A program made the translations under genes and the position numbers. Shown piece by piece: positions 36,800 through 44,980 of a stretch of DNA of 64,000 nt. The notes under the pieces were generated by a model that worked only from the letters and a program-made list of their open reading frames with translations, did no database searches and had not been told where the DNA came from. The DNA comes from a virus, in IMG/VR virus record IMGVR_UViG_3300040801_002513, positions 1 through 64,000 of that record. One strand, written 5' to 3'. Position 1 is the stretch's first letter, and each line of letters starts with the position of its first letter.

Positions 36800-37000
36800 T
36801 TATTTTGGTTTATGTGCTCTAGATACGGTTTCTGGAGTTTTATGCGTAGTTATTTTGTTCTGCTTACGCATACGCTTTATTTTACAATTAATAGAATCTA
36901 GGTCTCTACCTGGTAACATATCTATTAACTCGAATATAGTGCTCTCCTCATAGTTATCTATAAGTATTTTCTCTTCAGAGAAGGTCCATCTTTTTGCCAC
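36800..37000 (-). CDS. Myb/SANT-like helix-turn-helix protein
   Basis: 66 residues. RWTFSEEKILIDNYEESTIF then LIDMLPGRDLDSINCKIKRM matches the Myb/SANT-like three-helix fold (W/F spacing, 'GR...SI..K..RM'). Basic C-terminus. Such tiny phage proteins often bind DNA. The target is unknown. Four bases separate its stop from the next gene. Confidence 0.6.
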   Translation of the reverse strand: MAKRWTFSEEKILIDNYEESTIFELIDMLPGRDLDSINCKIKRMRKQNKITTHKTPETVSRAHKPK

Positions 37001-37040
37001 GGTACACCTCCAAAATTAATGTTGTTTACAGCTTAGGTCG

Positions 37041-37253
37041 TTATCCCTGTTTATTAACATCATCAATGTAATCCGTCATGGAAGTTCCGATATGTATTTC
37101 CTGAAGCAGATCTCTCATTATGTTTAATACGTCTGTATTACCAGTACCATTAGCTATAGCAGTGTCAATACTGTCTTCAATAGCGTCTTTTTTGTTCTTC
37201 CATTCTTTGGAAGGTTCTGTGTAAGAAAACAGATGTGATAACTTTAGTGTCAT
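37041..37253 (-). CDS. Small hypothetical protein
   Basis: 70 residues, mixed charge, with a helical centre (WKNKKDAIEDSIDTAIANG). Preceded by AAAGGACAC. Stands between the Myb-like gene and the PhoH gene, but a hairpin at 37287-37319 separates it from PhoH. Confidence 0.45.
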   Translation of the reverse strand: MTLKLSHLFSYTEPSKEWKNKKDAIEDSIDTAIANGTGNTDVLNIMRDLLQEIHIGTSMTDYIDDVNKQG

Positions 37254-37282
37254 AGTGTCCTTTAAGTGTTATTATTGTAATT

Positions 37283-37320
37283 ATGTAAACTATCCCCTTA
37301 CAATTTAAGAGGATAGTTTA
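37283..37320 (-). terminator. Hairpin downstream of the PhoH-like gene
   Basis: AAACTATCCCCTTA (37287-37300) pairs with TAAGAGGATAGTTT (37306-37319), about 13 pairs with one mismatch. The T-run on the minus strand is short and interrupted (TTTACATAATT), so efficiency as a terminator is uncertain. Confidence 0.55.
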
Positions 37321-37330
37321 TTACAGTGTA

Positions 37331-38605
37331 TCAGAAGGCTTTATCTTGAAGTTTTTCAGCTAATTCCAGTAAATTACTTCTGTAACTGTGTTTTAAATTT
37401 ACATACGCCATGGATTCATGAGGCATAGCGCGTAACAGTTTTAGTAATCCACTGTTACTTGGCTTTATAGAATAACTTTGAGCTAAGTCCCCCATTAAGA
37501 TTATACGTGATTCATCTGTAGCCCTTGACAATATCATACTCATGAGATCAATCGTACAGTATTGTACTTCGTCAACTAATAAGTAGTCGTCAAGTAAACT
37601 TAGTCCTTGTAAACTGTTGGCGTCTATAAGTTCAAAAAGCTTTTTGAAAATCTCTTCTTTTACAAAGTCGTACCCTTTGCCGTCTTTTTCTTGTAAATTA
37701 GTGTTACCAAATAAGAAGTAAACTGCACTCAAAAAACCCATTGCCCAAGAGGCCAGTTTTTCTTGCACACTTCCAGGTAAAAATCCTATTTCATACTTTC
37801 TGTCTATGCCAACTGGCGGGCGACTTATGAAAGTTTTTTTAAGATTATTAGCAATGGCGTAAGATGTACTTAAAAGTGTTTTACCTGAACCCCATTTACC
37901 TGTAATTAGTACATGAGGTGAATTTTCTAAAGCGTAGATAGCACATACTTGGTACAAGTCACGTGCTTTAACTGTCATCTTATCATTTTCAATTGACCTG
38001 TAAGTAGGTAAATTATCAATACGTTCTAGGATTGATTTAAGTGGATTATTGGCATAAACCATAGTTGACTTGCCTTCGGCTTCTATAAACGCAAAGAACC
38101 AACTATTTTTTACAAAAGGTTTGTCTCCAACTAAATAATCAAAGGCTTCGTGGTAACTAACATCTGTGTAGGCTTGCTGGTAGGTAAAACCTTCTGTTAT
38201 TTCTCGGGTAGTGGTATATAAATAAGGATTATAAATACCATTAGCTATATTACCGTATAATTTTGCAGGTACTTCTTTACTTTCAGATATAATACTCATT
38301 GATATATCTTTAGTGGCTATAGTAGCCCCAGTCTGTCTAGCTGCTTCTATTATAAGTTCATCATTGTTAGATAAGTCTGTAGTATTAACTACGAATTCTA
38401 TACTATCTGGATGTTTAGTTTGAAACTCTTTAATAGAAGATATAGCTGCTCTAGCTGAATAAGATAAGTCGGGATTATTCTTGTGTTTGTCTAACTCTTT
38501 TAATACTACTATAGACATTACTATTTTATCATAGTCTACCTTTAGTTTGAAAAGTATGTTAGGTTCATCTAGGAGCAAATTAGTATCAACAAGTATTTTT
38601 GTCAT
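37331..38605 (-). CDS. phoH: PhoH-like ATPase with N-terminal PIN domain
   Basis: 424 residues. N-terminal PIN nuclease-like domain: VDTNLLLDEPNILFKL, ELDKHKNNPDLS and DELIIEAARQTGATIATKD. C-terminal PhoH ATPase: Walker A GKWGSGKTLL (about 241), FISRPPVGIDRKYEIGFLPG, Walker B LLVDEVQY and the SYRSNLL motif. PIN-PhoH (PhoH2 type) proteins are RNA helicase/RNase enzymes. They are very common in phages, with unproven roles, perhaps RNA turnover. Confidence 0.88.
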   Translation of the reverse strand: MTKILVDTNLLLDEPNILFKLKVDYDKIVMSIVVLKELDKHKNNPDLSYSARAAISSIKEFQTKHPDSIEFVVNTTDLSNNDELIIEAARQTGATIATKDISMSIISESKEVPAKLYGNIANGIYNPYLYTTTREITEGFTYQQAYTDVSYHEAFDYLVGDKPFVKNSWFFAFIEAEGKSTMVYANNPLKSILERIDNLPTYRSIENDKMTVKARDLYQVCAIYALENSPHVLITGKWGSGKTLLSTSYAIANNLKKTFISRPPVGIDRKYEIGFLPGSVQEKLASWAMGFLSAVYFLFGNTNLQEKDGKGYDFVKEEIFKKLFELIDANSLQGLSLLDDYLLVDEVQYCTIDLMSMILSRATDESRIILMGDLAQSYSIKPSNSGLLKLLRAMPHESMAYVNLKHSYRSNLLELAEKLQDKAF

Positions 38606-38620
38606 TCTACCTCCGAAATT

Positions 38621-38654
38621 AAAAATCCCTAGAACGCATCAGCGAACTAGGGTT
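38621..38654 (-). terminator. Terminator upstream of PhoH, after a membrane-protein gene
   Basis: ATCCCTAG (38625-38632) pairs with CTAGGGTT (38647-38654), and GCGAA/TTCGC extends the stem. On the minus strand TTTTTAA follows. It separates the upstream membrane-protein gene from the PhoH gene. Confidence 0.75.
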
Positions 38655-39095
38655 TTATTGTAAGATTGAAAAAGGTTTTTTGTGAAACCATACGTATAAC
38701 CAACCTACTAAAAATACAGATATAGATGAGGTTATAATGACGTATAACTTCTGTACCATTGTAAATATAGATGATATATTAGGTATGTTGAAAGATCCAC
38801 TATCTAATATAATAAGGTCATACATGGATGCTTCTATTATAGTTAAGTCATGTATAACTACTATACCAAAACAAATCATTGTCACCATACATAGGGAAAC
38901 TAAAACACCTACCGGTATTTTTAAACCTTTCTCTATAAGAGAATCTTTAGCCATGTATAGTTTTGTAGTTATGGTAAGGGAGAATACTAAAGAGGCTATC
39001 CACCAAGCCATACCAGAACTCCACACCAGCTCTATTATATCAAAGTTGTTGTCTAATACGGTGTTTAATATAATGTCTTTAATCTCTACCACCAC
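38655..39095 (-). CDS. Multi-span membrane protein (holin candidate)
   Basis: 146 residues with four hydrophobic stretches, among them MAWWIASLVFSLTI and VGVLVSLCMVTMICFGIVVI, and the C-terminal VIITSSISVFLVGWLYVWFH. It overlaps the end of the next upstream gene (39079-39393) by 17 bases. A holin role is possible, since the endolysin lacks an export signal, but spacing to the endolysin is 3.5 kb. Confidence 0.6.
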   Translation of the reverse strand: MVVEIKDIILNTVLDNNFDIIELVWSSGMAWWIASLVFSLTITTKLYMAKDSLIEKGLKIPVGVLVSLCMVTMICFGIVVIHDLTIIEASMYDLIILDSGSFNIPNISSIFTMVQKLYVIITSSISVFLVGWLYVWFHKKPFSILQ

Positions 39096-39393
39096 TTAGA
39101 TTATTAATTATTAAGTTAGATAGTTGTTTAAAGTTAGAATGTAGAGTTTCATCTAAGCTGTCTATTTGTGTCTTTAGGTCGTCTATCTGTCCTGTCAAAT
39201 CTGTTATATCTGTTTCTTGTTTTTTGTCTTTCTCTGCGTATGTTTTAAAAAGATTCAAAGAATTAGTTTGTATAGTTTGTAATACTTTTATTCTTGAATC
39301 CATATGAAAATACAGGCCTGTCATGGACATCATGTAGATAATCACGACATAAAACATAAATTTCTCCATCCTTTCATTTAAGGCTGATACCAT
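39079..39393 (-). CDS. Single-span membrane protein with coiled coil
   Basis: 104 residues: one N-terminal transmembrane segment (FMFYVVIIYMMSMTGLYFH, about 12-30), then a charged coiled coil (about 58-90, TDITDLTGQIDDLKTQI). This is the layout of inner-membrane spanins (Rz-like) and of lysis regulators. It overlaps the multi-span gene, so a lysis pair is possible but unproven. Confidence 0.6.
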   Translation of the reverse strand: MVSALNERMEKFMFYVVIIYMMSMTGLYFHMDSRIKVLQTIQTNSLNLFKTYAEKDKKQETDITDLTGQIDDLKTQIDSLDETLHSNFKQLSNLIINNLSGGRD

Positions 39394-39500
39394 GACATGC
39401 CTCCCAAAATAGAAATTACTGGATTATAATAAACTACTAATTACTAGGTCTTATCCTATTAAGACCACTTACTATAGTAAAGGTTAGATAAACAATGTTT

Positions 39501-39710
39501 TTATACACCACACTCCTGAAAAGTTTGAGAACTTTCTCTAAATACAGCTATCTTACTGAAGTCTTCGCCACTAATTTTTATAACCGACATGTCGTAGATG
39601 AGTGTAGTTTTATTATCACAGGAACATACGTCTACATCACCTTCTACTGAAGCTTCTAAAATCTCATCACAGTTTAAACATCTAATTAAAGTTATCATAT
39701 TATTCTCCAT
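39501..39710 (-). CDS. Small zinc-binding protein (DUF7695-like)
   Basis: 69 residues. IRCLNCDEILEASVEG then VCSCDNKTTLIYD gives a CxxC...CxC metal site like the small DUF7695 proteins. No further domain. It overlaps the 121-residue gene upstream by 11 bases. Confidence 0.55.
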   Translation of the reverse strand: MENNMITLIRCLNCDEILEASVEGDVDVCSCDNKTTLIYDMSVIKISGEDFSKIAVFRESSQTFQECGV

Positions 39711-40065
39711 CCCCTAATAAAGCATAGGTAAGTAATTCTTTCATTGTAGATAGCTCTTCTTTAAAAGCATCCATATCCTCTGAGTTAGCTATAATAGCTC
39801 CGGCGGCCATGTCTAACATTGAACCTTCTTGATTTGACAAGGTCTCTAGCTCTATTTGTTTTTGAGTAATCATTGCTTTTTCCCAAAACTCCATAAACTG
39901 TTCCAAAAATACAACCGGATCAGCCATAGAAGTTAAATAGTCTTTAAACATTGTAAACACCATGGTGTCAATAAAATCATCAGCTATCTGTTTTGATGTA
40001 TTTGTCAATTTAGATATCTCATACATAAGTTTAGTATCAGCTGCACTAACTTTCTCCGAAGTCAT
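39700..40065 (-). CDS. Hypothetical helical protein
   Basis: 121 residues, helical and acidic (FIDTMVFTMFKDYLTSMADP), with Shine-Dalgarno AGGAGAATT. No motif recognised. First of a small operon next to the noncoding junction. Confidence 0.5.
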   Translation of the reverse strand: MTSEKVSAADTKLMYEISKLTNTSKQIADDFIDTMVFTMFKDYLTSMADPVVFLEQFMEFWEKAMITQKQIELETLSNQEGSMLDMAAGAIIANSEDMDAFKEELSTMKELLTYALLGDGE

Positions 40066-40080
40066 AGTAATTCTCCTAAT

Positions 40081-40353
40081 TTAATTGTGTGGATTGTAAA
40101 CAAAAGATTGTTTGTCAGAAACATTCTTTATCATGTTGCCTTCTAATATGCAACGATGATTACTATTTAATTTATTATATTTTATTATATCTGAGGTAAG
40201 GGTAACATTCATAATTATAGGGTCGCGGCCCATTAACATACTAATAAGGTTTCTACGAAACTCTAAAAAATCTTCTTCTGTTTCAAACAATGAGAAGTCT
40301 ACTTGATGTAGGTAATCTTGTAGTTGTTGTGTAGCTGGGATTAAGTTACTCAT
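40081..40353 (-). CDS. Hypothetical protein
   Basis: 90 residues, helical at the N-terminus (LQDYLHQVDFSLFETEEDFL) and beta-rich at the end. Preceded by AAGGAAATAC. Unrecognised. Confidence 0.5.
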   Translation of the reverse strand: MSNLIPATQQLQDYLHQVDFSLFETEEDFLEFRRNLISMLMGRDPIIMNVTLTSDIIKYNKLNSNHRCILEGNMIKNVSDKQSFVYNPHN

Positions 40354-40362
40354 AGTATTTCC

Positions 40363-40674
40363 TTATGTTCTAATTTTAATTGTTAAGTATATTATACTAG
40401 ATTTTAGGTAGTTTGTCAAGTACTTTATTAATTTTAGTTTGTATTTTACTAGGTGGATACGAGTAGTTATAGATGATATGTAATCAAGTAGTAATACTAG
40501 TACTGATGTATCATACCAGAGGAGGAGGGATTGAGTGTAGTTTTCCAGCCCTACATGTACAAAAAGAACGGATCTGTTGTGTACATTAGGACTGGAAGAA
40601 AGATATATCATACCGTCAGTATCGGTTATATCGTTCGTTGAGAGAATTAACATGCCCAGGTCTAACTTTACCAT
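40363..40674 (-). CDS. Doubtful small ORF at the edge of the noncoding junction
   Basis: 103 codons from an ATG without a Shine-Dalgarno. The first half reads like plausible protein (LDLGMLILSTNDITDTDGMI). The second half runs through TAGTACTAC-type repeats and becomes Leu/Tyr/Ile-rich. It may be a decayed gene or chance. Confidence 0.3.
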   Translation of the reverse strand: MVKLDLGMLILSTNDITDTDGMIYLSSSPNVHNRSVLFVHVGLENYTQSLLLWYDTSVLVLLLDYISSITTRIHLVKYKLKLIKYLTNYLKSSIIYLTIKIRT

Positions 40675-41821
40675 GCGAGAAAAAACCCTATCAAATCCTT
40701 TCTCTGTTCTCTCCCAGGCTAGTCAAGCTAGCTAGTACGGCAGGAACTTAATCCTATCTGGGTGGAAACTATTATTTTACTTAATTCAACTGCCCGCTCC
40801 AGGGCATACCCACTTAATTTCTTAAGCACCTACATGGGATGGATTACTAGGTAGGTTTAAATCTTAATACAAAATATAATATTAAGGATAGTTGTATACT
40901 GCTTATAACAAATTCATAACAAAAAGTCAACCCTTTTTTACATTTAATTTCATTTTTCTTACTTACCCTTCCTAGTTAGTTTATTCTACTAGCCTCTTCT
41001 AGATTTGAAGAGCCGAGACTTTCGACGGGCTTACACCCCTACTCTTCTAACGACCATAGGGGTAGGTTAGTCTCCTAGTAGGCCCACAAATAGGGACGCG
41101 GGCCAAAGTTAGTACTACTATAGACCATGAAGAGTACTAGGTTCTATAGTAGTAATAATAGTAGTACTAATAGAGTTTCTAAGTAAATCTTTGAAACAGA
41201 AATCGTAGACCTGTTAAGTACTACTAGAGTTTCTACCATTTGTTGAAACAGAGTAGTTATATAGAAAGAAGAGAGGGATCAAGGATAGGGGGGGGGACGT
41301 ACTAATATTATTACTACTATCAACAACGCTGCAACAAAGAAATCTAGCACCGTTATTAGTACTAATAGCCTGCCTACTACATAGGGGCAAATCTAGGACC
41401 TATTATTAGTAGTATAGTATTACTACTATAGTAGTTTACTCTTCAGTAGTTTAACACCATATAGAATGTATAAAACAACACCGGTGACAACAATTATGGG
41501 AATAGCTTTTAGTAGTATAATAATAGTACTAATATCTTCTTTAGATGGCTTTGCTCTTATCATATTATTACTCTAGGGTATATTAGTACTCTCTAGGTAC
41601 TATATTTATTACTACTATAGCCTATAGTACTCTAGGATACTAGTACTATATTTATTACTCTACTGTACTTTATTAGTACTCTAGCGGGTATATTAGTACT
41701 CTACTATAATTATTACTACTAATGGTCTTCTAAAATAGGGGTGGTACTAAGCTGTCTTGCTCAATTTGCTAACATGGTTTCTTGTCATAGATATTGTCTA
41801 TAGGATATGTTTTATGACATT
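40675..41821. other. Noncoding repeat-rich junction (origin/control candidate)
   Basis: About 1.15 kb with no convincing gene. It contains TATTAGTACTCT at 41581, 41671 and 41691, paired TACTATATTTATTACT strings (41599, 41644) and many TAGTAGTACTA variants. Two 54-bp-spaced copies of AGTACTA(A/C)TAGAGTTTCTA...TTGAAACAGA (41163 and 41217) each hold a GTTTC/GAAAC inverted repeat. A G9 run lies at 41283-41291. CCCAG/CTGGG and ACCCCT/AGGGGT hairpins lie at 40713-40762 and 41034-41066. It lies beside the strand-switch region. No tRNA was found here by eye. Confidence 0.6.
40728..40829 (-). CDS. Possible 33-residue ORF
   Basis: GTG start at 40829, reading LKKLSGYALERAVELSKIIV and then a short tail before a TAG. 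An amphipathic helix is possible. There is no Shine-Dalgarno, so this is weak. Confidence 0.25.
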   Translation of the reverse strand: MLKKLSGYALERAVELSKIIVSTQIGLSSCRTS

Positions 41822-42187
41822 TTATTTTATATCTGTTATATTTAATTTAATTATTATTGGTATTAAGGGAGAAGTAGGGTCTGTTGCTTCTTCTATAGTA
41901 AAAGTGTATGGGGGTGATTTAGGTCCTTCTGTTCCATCTACAAATGTGGCCGCCATAGTATAATTATGTGTTCCTGGTAAGGAGTTAAAAGCACAGTCGA
42001 AAGTATTTGTGTTTATGACTGTTGTTGTACATATTTCAATGTTGTTCTGGTACAATACGAATCCTTCTAGTTTGGGTACTTCTGGTGGGGTGTAAGCGTA
42101 TTCTATCTGTATCACCCTCTCATCTGCAGCCCCGGCAATTCCTAGTAGTAATAATAGTAGTAGAGGTATAAGTAGTAGCATTCGCAT
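41822..42187 (-). CDS. Exported fibronectin-like protein
   Basis: 121 residues. A very hydrophobic Leu-rich signal peptide (residues 1-20, ending GIAGAA) and one beta-sandwich-like domain: IQIEYAYTPPEVPKLEGFVL, a Cys pair (ICTTT, FDCAF), NYTMAATFVDGTEGPKS. Paralogue of 42190-42645 and of 10191-10559. Two neighbours 2 bases apart form a small operon at the strand switch. A role at the host surface is inferred. Confidence 0.65.
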   Translation of the reverse strand: MRMLLLIPLLLLLLLGIAGAADERVIQIEYAYTPPEVPKLEGFVLYQNNIEICTTTVINTNTFDCAFNSLPGTHNYTMAATFVDGTEGPKSPPYTFTIEEATDPTSPLIPIIIKLNITDIK

Positions 42188-42189
42188 AG

Positions 42190-42645
42190 TTATAGTCTCA
42201 ATAGTAGAGTTTTAATAGTAGGTGCCGCTTGGATACCTACAGTAACAATATCAGAGTAGTCACTCTCACAATAAGGGCTGCCATCTTCTCTGTATTTAGT
42301 TAATTCCTTTTCTGGAGTACATTCACCGTCTACGTAAGCTGTTAGTGCAAAACTGTATTCTTTATAGGGAGAAACTCCATCTATCTCAATATAGCCCCGG
42401 CCTTCCTCCACAGGATTAAATATCACTGCGTCTGGATTATGTGCTGTGGTTTTACTGACAGTCTTAGGCTTATTATTGTTAAGTCCTTCACAGTTAAAAG
42501 GTATTATTGGTGTAGTATTCTCTTTAAAATATAAGGTGTATCCTGTTAGTGGTTCTGGGTTCTGTTCCCAACTGAATTTTATCTTATATGCCTGGACATT
42601 AAATGCTAATAAAAGCATCGGTATCAAAAATGATATAAACTTCAT
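42190..42645 (-). CDS. Exported fibronectin-like protein
   Basis: 151 residues. Signal peptide (residues 1-18, FLIPMLLLAFNVQA) then a Fn3-like domain with KFSWEQNPEPLTGYTLYFKE, three Cys pairs (FNCEG, GECTPEK, YCESDY) and an Ile/Leu-rich end. The WxxNPEPxTGYxLY pattern is typical of Fn3 A-B strands. It may hold a disulfide. Shine-Dalgarno GGGGG precedes ATG by six bases. Confidence 0.65.
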   Translation of the reverse strand: MKFISFLIPMLLLAFNVQAYKIKFSWEQNPEPLTGYTLYFKENTTPIIPFNCEGLNNNKPKTVSKTTAHNPDAVIFNPVEEGRGYIEIDGVSPYKEYSFALTAYVDGECTPEKELTKYREDGSPYCESDYSDIVTVGIQAAPTIKTLLLRL

Positions 42646-42674
42646 TTAGGCCCCCAAAGTTAAATTTTATCTTT

Positions 42675-42683
42675 TGCTATACT
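42675..42683 (+). promoter_or_regulatory. Extended -10 candidate for the rightward arm
   Basis: TGCTATACT (42675-42683) is an extended -10 box. No good -35 is seen at 17 bases. It lies between the leftward Fn3 genes and the first rightward gene. Confidence 0.35.
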
Positions 42684-42821
42684 AGGGTTACTTAATAGTA
42701 ATGGTCGAAAGAGTAAAAAATACGATAATTTATAGCGAGTGGTACCCGATCTCTATATAGGGGGTAAATTCGCATTTTTGTTTATTATAGCCCCCTTTGC
42801 TGTATTGTTACTCTCTTAACA

Positions 42822-42939
42822 GCTAGTGGTACTTCTTAACGAAGTACAAAGAAGAGACATAAAAAGCATGTCTCTTATAGACAAAAACACCGTCTCAACT
42901 TCGAGACCCCCCCCCTCCCCTTCAACTTTGGAGAATATC
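42822..42939 (+). promoter_or_regulatory. First leader element of the right arm
   Basis: TAGTGGTAC (42824-42832), the constant core of the repeated leader, continues into a perfect hairpin GTACTTC/GAAGTAC (42829-42835 with 42841-42847). GGAG at 42930-42933 is the Shine-Dalgarno for the 42940 gene. Confidence 0.5.
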
Positions 42940-43242
42940 ATGAAATCTACCTACGTATCAGCATCACAAATTCATTGGGGCCACGACCTGTTTCAACTAG
43001 AGCCTGTTAGTTTCAACGAGGCTCTCGAGGACTACTATGAATCCATGAAGGGTCAGAGGATCAGGGCAAAGGCGTACCGCTTCAACGGTACTGGCCTTGC
43101 TGAGAAGTTAAATGAGTACTACCCAGAGGAGTTCAGAAGGACCTCTGCAGGTCTGTTACTGGCCTTCGTATATAAAGGCATCCCTATGGATGTCACTGTA
43201 GACGGTAGAGGCCAGTACTTCAGGCTTTGCGAGGATTATTAA
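42940..43242 (+). CDS. Small hypothetical protein
   Basis: 100 residues from the ATG at 42940. The frame extends 38 codons upstream, but the ATG right behind GGAGAATATC is preferred. Mixed charge, with WGHDLFQLEPVSFNEALEDY and a second half that reads RTSAGLLLAFVYKGIPMDVT. Unknown function. First gene of the right arm. Confidence 0.6.
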   Translation: MKSTYVSASQIHWGHDLFQLEPVSFNEALEDYYESMKGQRIRAKAYRFNGTGLAEKLNEYYPEEFRRTSAGLLLAFVYKGIPMDVTVDGRGQYFRLCEDY

Positions 43243-43248
43243 CCTTTC

Positions 43249-43341
43249 CTGTACCGCTGCCCTTCGGGGTAGTGGTACAGCTTTTTGAAGGAGCAACGGC
43301 CATGTGGGTCACCGCTCCATAACTCCAATCAGGAGATTGTT
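43249..43341 (+). promoter_or_regulatory. Leader repeat 1
   Basis: Hairpin 1 43249-43280 (CTGTACC/GGTACAG, TTCG loop), then CTTTTTGAAG. Hairpin 2 43291-43317 (GAGC/GCTC outside, AAC/ACC 3x3 internal loop, GGCC/GGTC inside). CTCC 43323-43326 can pair with the Shine-Dalgarno GGAG 43332-43335. Confidence 0.85.
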
Positions 43342-43674
43342 ATGAAAATCGAAATAGTTCAGTCCATTCATGGTATCGACGTTGTTAGCGTAGATGGTGT
43401 TAAGTCTTCCAAAGCTGTAGCCGAGATAGTTCTAGAGGCCGTCAGCCGTATAGAGACAGTTAGAGAGCACGAGGCTAACATAGCGCCACTTACACCCGAG
43501 GAGCAGTACGACCCATGTCAAGGCTGTAATGGCCTTGGCTGTGAGGCCATGTGTGCTGCTGAAGGTGGCGTTCCTGGCTCAGATATGGCCTGGGGCCCTG
43601 AAGACGGCAACTGCTGCCCATGCGGTGGTACCAGCTGTGACGGTACCTGTGGTAACAACAGGCCTCCGTTCTAA
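43342..43674 (+). CDS. Cys-rich small protein
   Basis: 110 residues. The N-terminal 55 form a plain alpha/beta region. The C-terminal part has clusters CQGCNGLGCEAMC and CCPCGGTSCDGTC (10 Cys in about 45 residues), a likely metal-binding or disulfide-rich tail. Unrecognised. Its leader holds the full two-hairpin element. Confidence 0.6.
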   Translation: MKIEIVQSIHGIDVVSVDGVKSSKAVAEIVLEAVSRIETVREHEANIAPLTPEEQYDPCQGCNGLGCEAMCAAEGGVPGSDMAWGPEDGNCCPCGGTSCDGTCGNNRPPF

Positions 43675-43681
43675 GCCTACA

Positions 43682-43774
43682 CTGTACCGCTGCCCTTCGG
43701 GGTAGTGGTACAGCTTTTTGAAGAGGCAACGCCCATTCGGGGCACCGCCTCACCTTCCTACTAAGGAGATCATC
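43682..43774 (+). promoter_or_regulatory. Leader repeat 2
   Basis: Hairpin 1 43682-43713 (identical arms and TTCG loop to repeat 1), then CTTTTTGAAG. Hairpin 2 43723-43751: GAGGC/GCCTC outside, AAC/ACC internal loop, GCCC/GGGC inside. Compared with repeat 1 both stems changed with pairing kept. Confidence 0.85.
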
Positions 43775-44029
43775 ATGGCAAATACACAAAGCGACCTTTT
43801 TTCCTATTTCTCTGACCTCTACAAAGAGGTTAATGGCTCTCGCCCTTACGGTGAGTTCTTCTCCAATCTGGATGATTGGGAGATTCAGGATTGGTGTATG
43901 CGGTTGGAGTGGCAGCTCCAAGAGGAGCAAGACCTCTGTGAATGGGCTGAGGCCCACATGGCAGAGGAGGTACGTTGGGACGCCATGCAAGCTGACCCGT
44001 CGCCCGACAAGTACGAGGCTTACTGTTAG
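43775..44029 (+). CDS. Small acidic hypothetical protein
   Basis: 84 residues, Trp- and Glu-rich (WEIQDWCMRLEWQLQEEQDL). Acidic early-type phage protein. Unrecognised. ATG behind AAGGAGATCATC. Confidence 0.55.
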   Translation: MANTQSDLFSYFSDLYKEVNGSRPYGEFFSNLDDWEIQDWCMRLEWQLQEEQDLCEWAEAHMAEEVRWDAMQADPSPDKYEAYC

Positions 44030-44036
44030 GCCTCAC

Positions 44037-44169
44037 CTGTACTGCTGCCCTTCGGGGTAGTGGTACAGCTTTTTGAAGGAGATACGGCCCAATGCGCAAT
44101 TCTGTGCATGGATGGGAGCTACACTGTCTCTATCACTCCACGGCCCCTCATAGGGCAAGGGAGAGCACC
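44037..44169 (+). promoter_or_regulatory. Leader repeat 3 (long variant)
   Basis: Hairpin 1 44037-44068, then CTTTTTGAAG. A long second structure: GAGATA...TGTCTC outer stem and ATGCGC/GTGCAT inner stem. Hairpin GCCC/GGGC (44143-44156) ends just before AAGGGAG. Compare repeat 5. Confidence 0.75.
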
Positions 44170-44472
44170 ATGGCAATATTATCCCTCATCGGTTGTTACC
44201 TCGTAGACGACGTTCTTGTTCCAGCTAAGGCTCAAGAGATAGGCAAAATCAGCTACTTTGTTGACACAGTAGATGATGTACCTAATGTGTCTATCGCAGT
44301 ACGTAAGCGCCATCAGCTTACTACAGCCAAAGGCTCCTCTGAACCTGTATCTATAGGTATCCCTACCCGCAAGGGTACACTCTACGCCTATAGGCAGAAC
44401 GGGTACTACATCGAAGTTCAGATGAAGAAAATGGTTGCCCATCTAACATTTCAAAAAGAGATGAAGAGGTAA
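44170..44472 (+). CDS. Small hypothetical protein
   Basis: 100 residues, beta-rich (MAILSLIGCYLVDDVLVPAK) with a basic C-terminus (FQKEMKR). ATG at 44170 behind GGGAGAGCACC. Function unknown. Confidence 0.5.
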   Translation: MAILSLIGCYLVDDVLVPAKAQEIGKISYFVDTVDDVPNVSIAVRKRHQLTTAKGSSEPVSIGIPTRKGTLYAYRQNGYYIEVQMKKMVAHLTFQKEMKR

Positions 44473-44479
44473 CTAATAG

Positions 44480-44575
44480 CTGTACCAGCTTCCATAGTGG
44501 TACAGCTTTTTGAAGGAGTCAGCAGCTTCGCTGGCTTCGCCCTAAATCCAGAGCCTACGGGCAAAGGAGCTTGTT
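44480..44575 (+). promoter_or_regulatory. Leader repeat 4
   Basis: Short hairpin 1 44480-44505 (CTGTACCA/TGGTACAG), then CTTTTTGAAG. Small hairpin GCC/GGC (44553-44562) followed by AAAGGAG. Confidence 0.75.
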
Positions 44576-44974
44576 ATGCTGAATATATACGTACGGCTGC
44601 CCTATAAAGGCTCCAGCCGGGTAGAAATGGAGCTGGTAGAATGTCATGGGGGGTTTAGATACTCCATGACATTTGACGTATACACCCAGGCATCACAGCT
44701 GTGTGAAATCAGCATCGCTGCGATGCCTAGAAAGAAGAGCTTCTTGGAATATTGCGAAGGGAGAAGTCCCTTCACAAACAAGGAGACAGCCAAGAGATCG
44801 CTGATCTTCTTCCAGGAGTGTCTGAATTTCTTGGAAGAAGAGTTTTCTGGTTGGATGGGGCATTGCAACCCATCTGATCCAAGGAGGCTTAGGATTTACT
44901 CCGCTTACCTCAGTAAAAGGGGTAAAGAAGGAATCAAAGTCAATGAGTATGGCACATTGACTTGGGAGCTGTAA
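44576..44974 (+). CDS. Hypothetical protein
   Basis: 132 residues. Beta-rich N-terminal half (MLNIYVRLPYKGSSRVEMEL) and a helical C-terminal half (IFFQECLNFLEEEFSGWMGH). No motif known. Shine-Dalgarno AAAGGAGCTTG. Confidence 0.5.
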   Translation: MLNIYVRLPYKGSSRVEMELVECHGGFRYSMTFDVYTQASQLCEISIAAMPRKKSFLEYCEGRSPFTNKETAKRSLIFFQECLNFLEEEFSGWMGHCNPSDPRRLRIYSAYLSKRGKEGIKVNEYGTLTWEL

Positions 44975-44980
44975 GCCTCA

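Noticed and set aside
40800-40870. Possible tRNA in the junction (GGTTTAAATC-like T-arm)
   Set aside because: No matching acceptor or anticodon arm could be folded around it on either strand.
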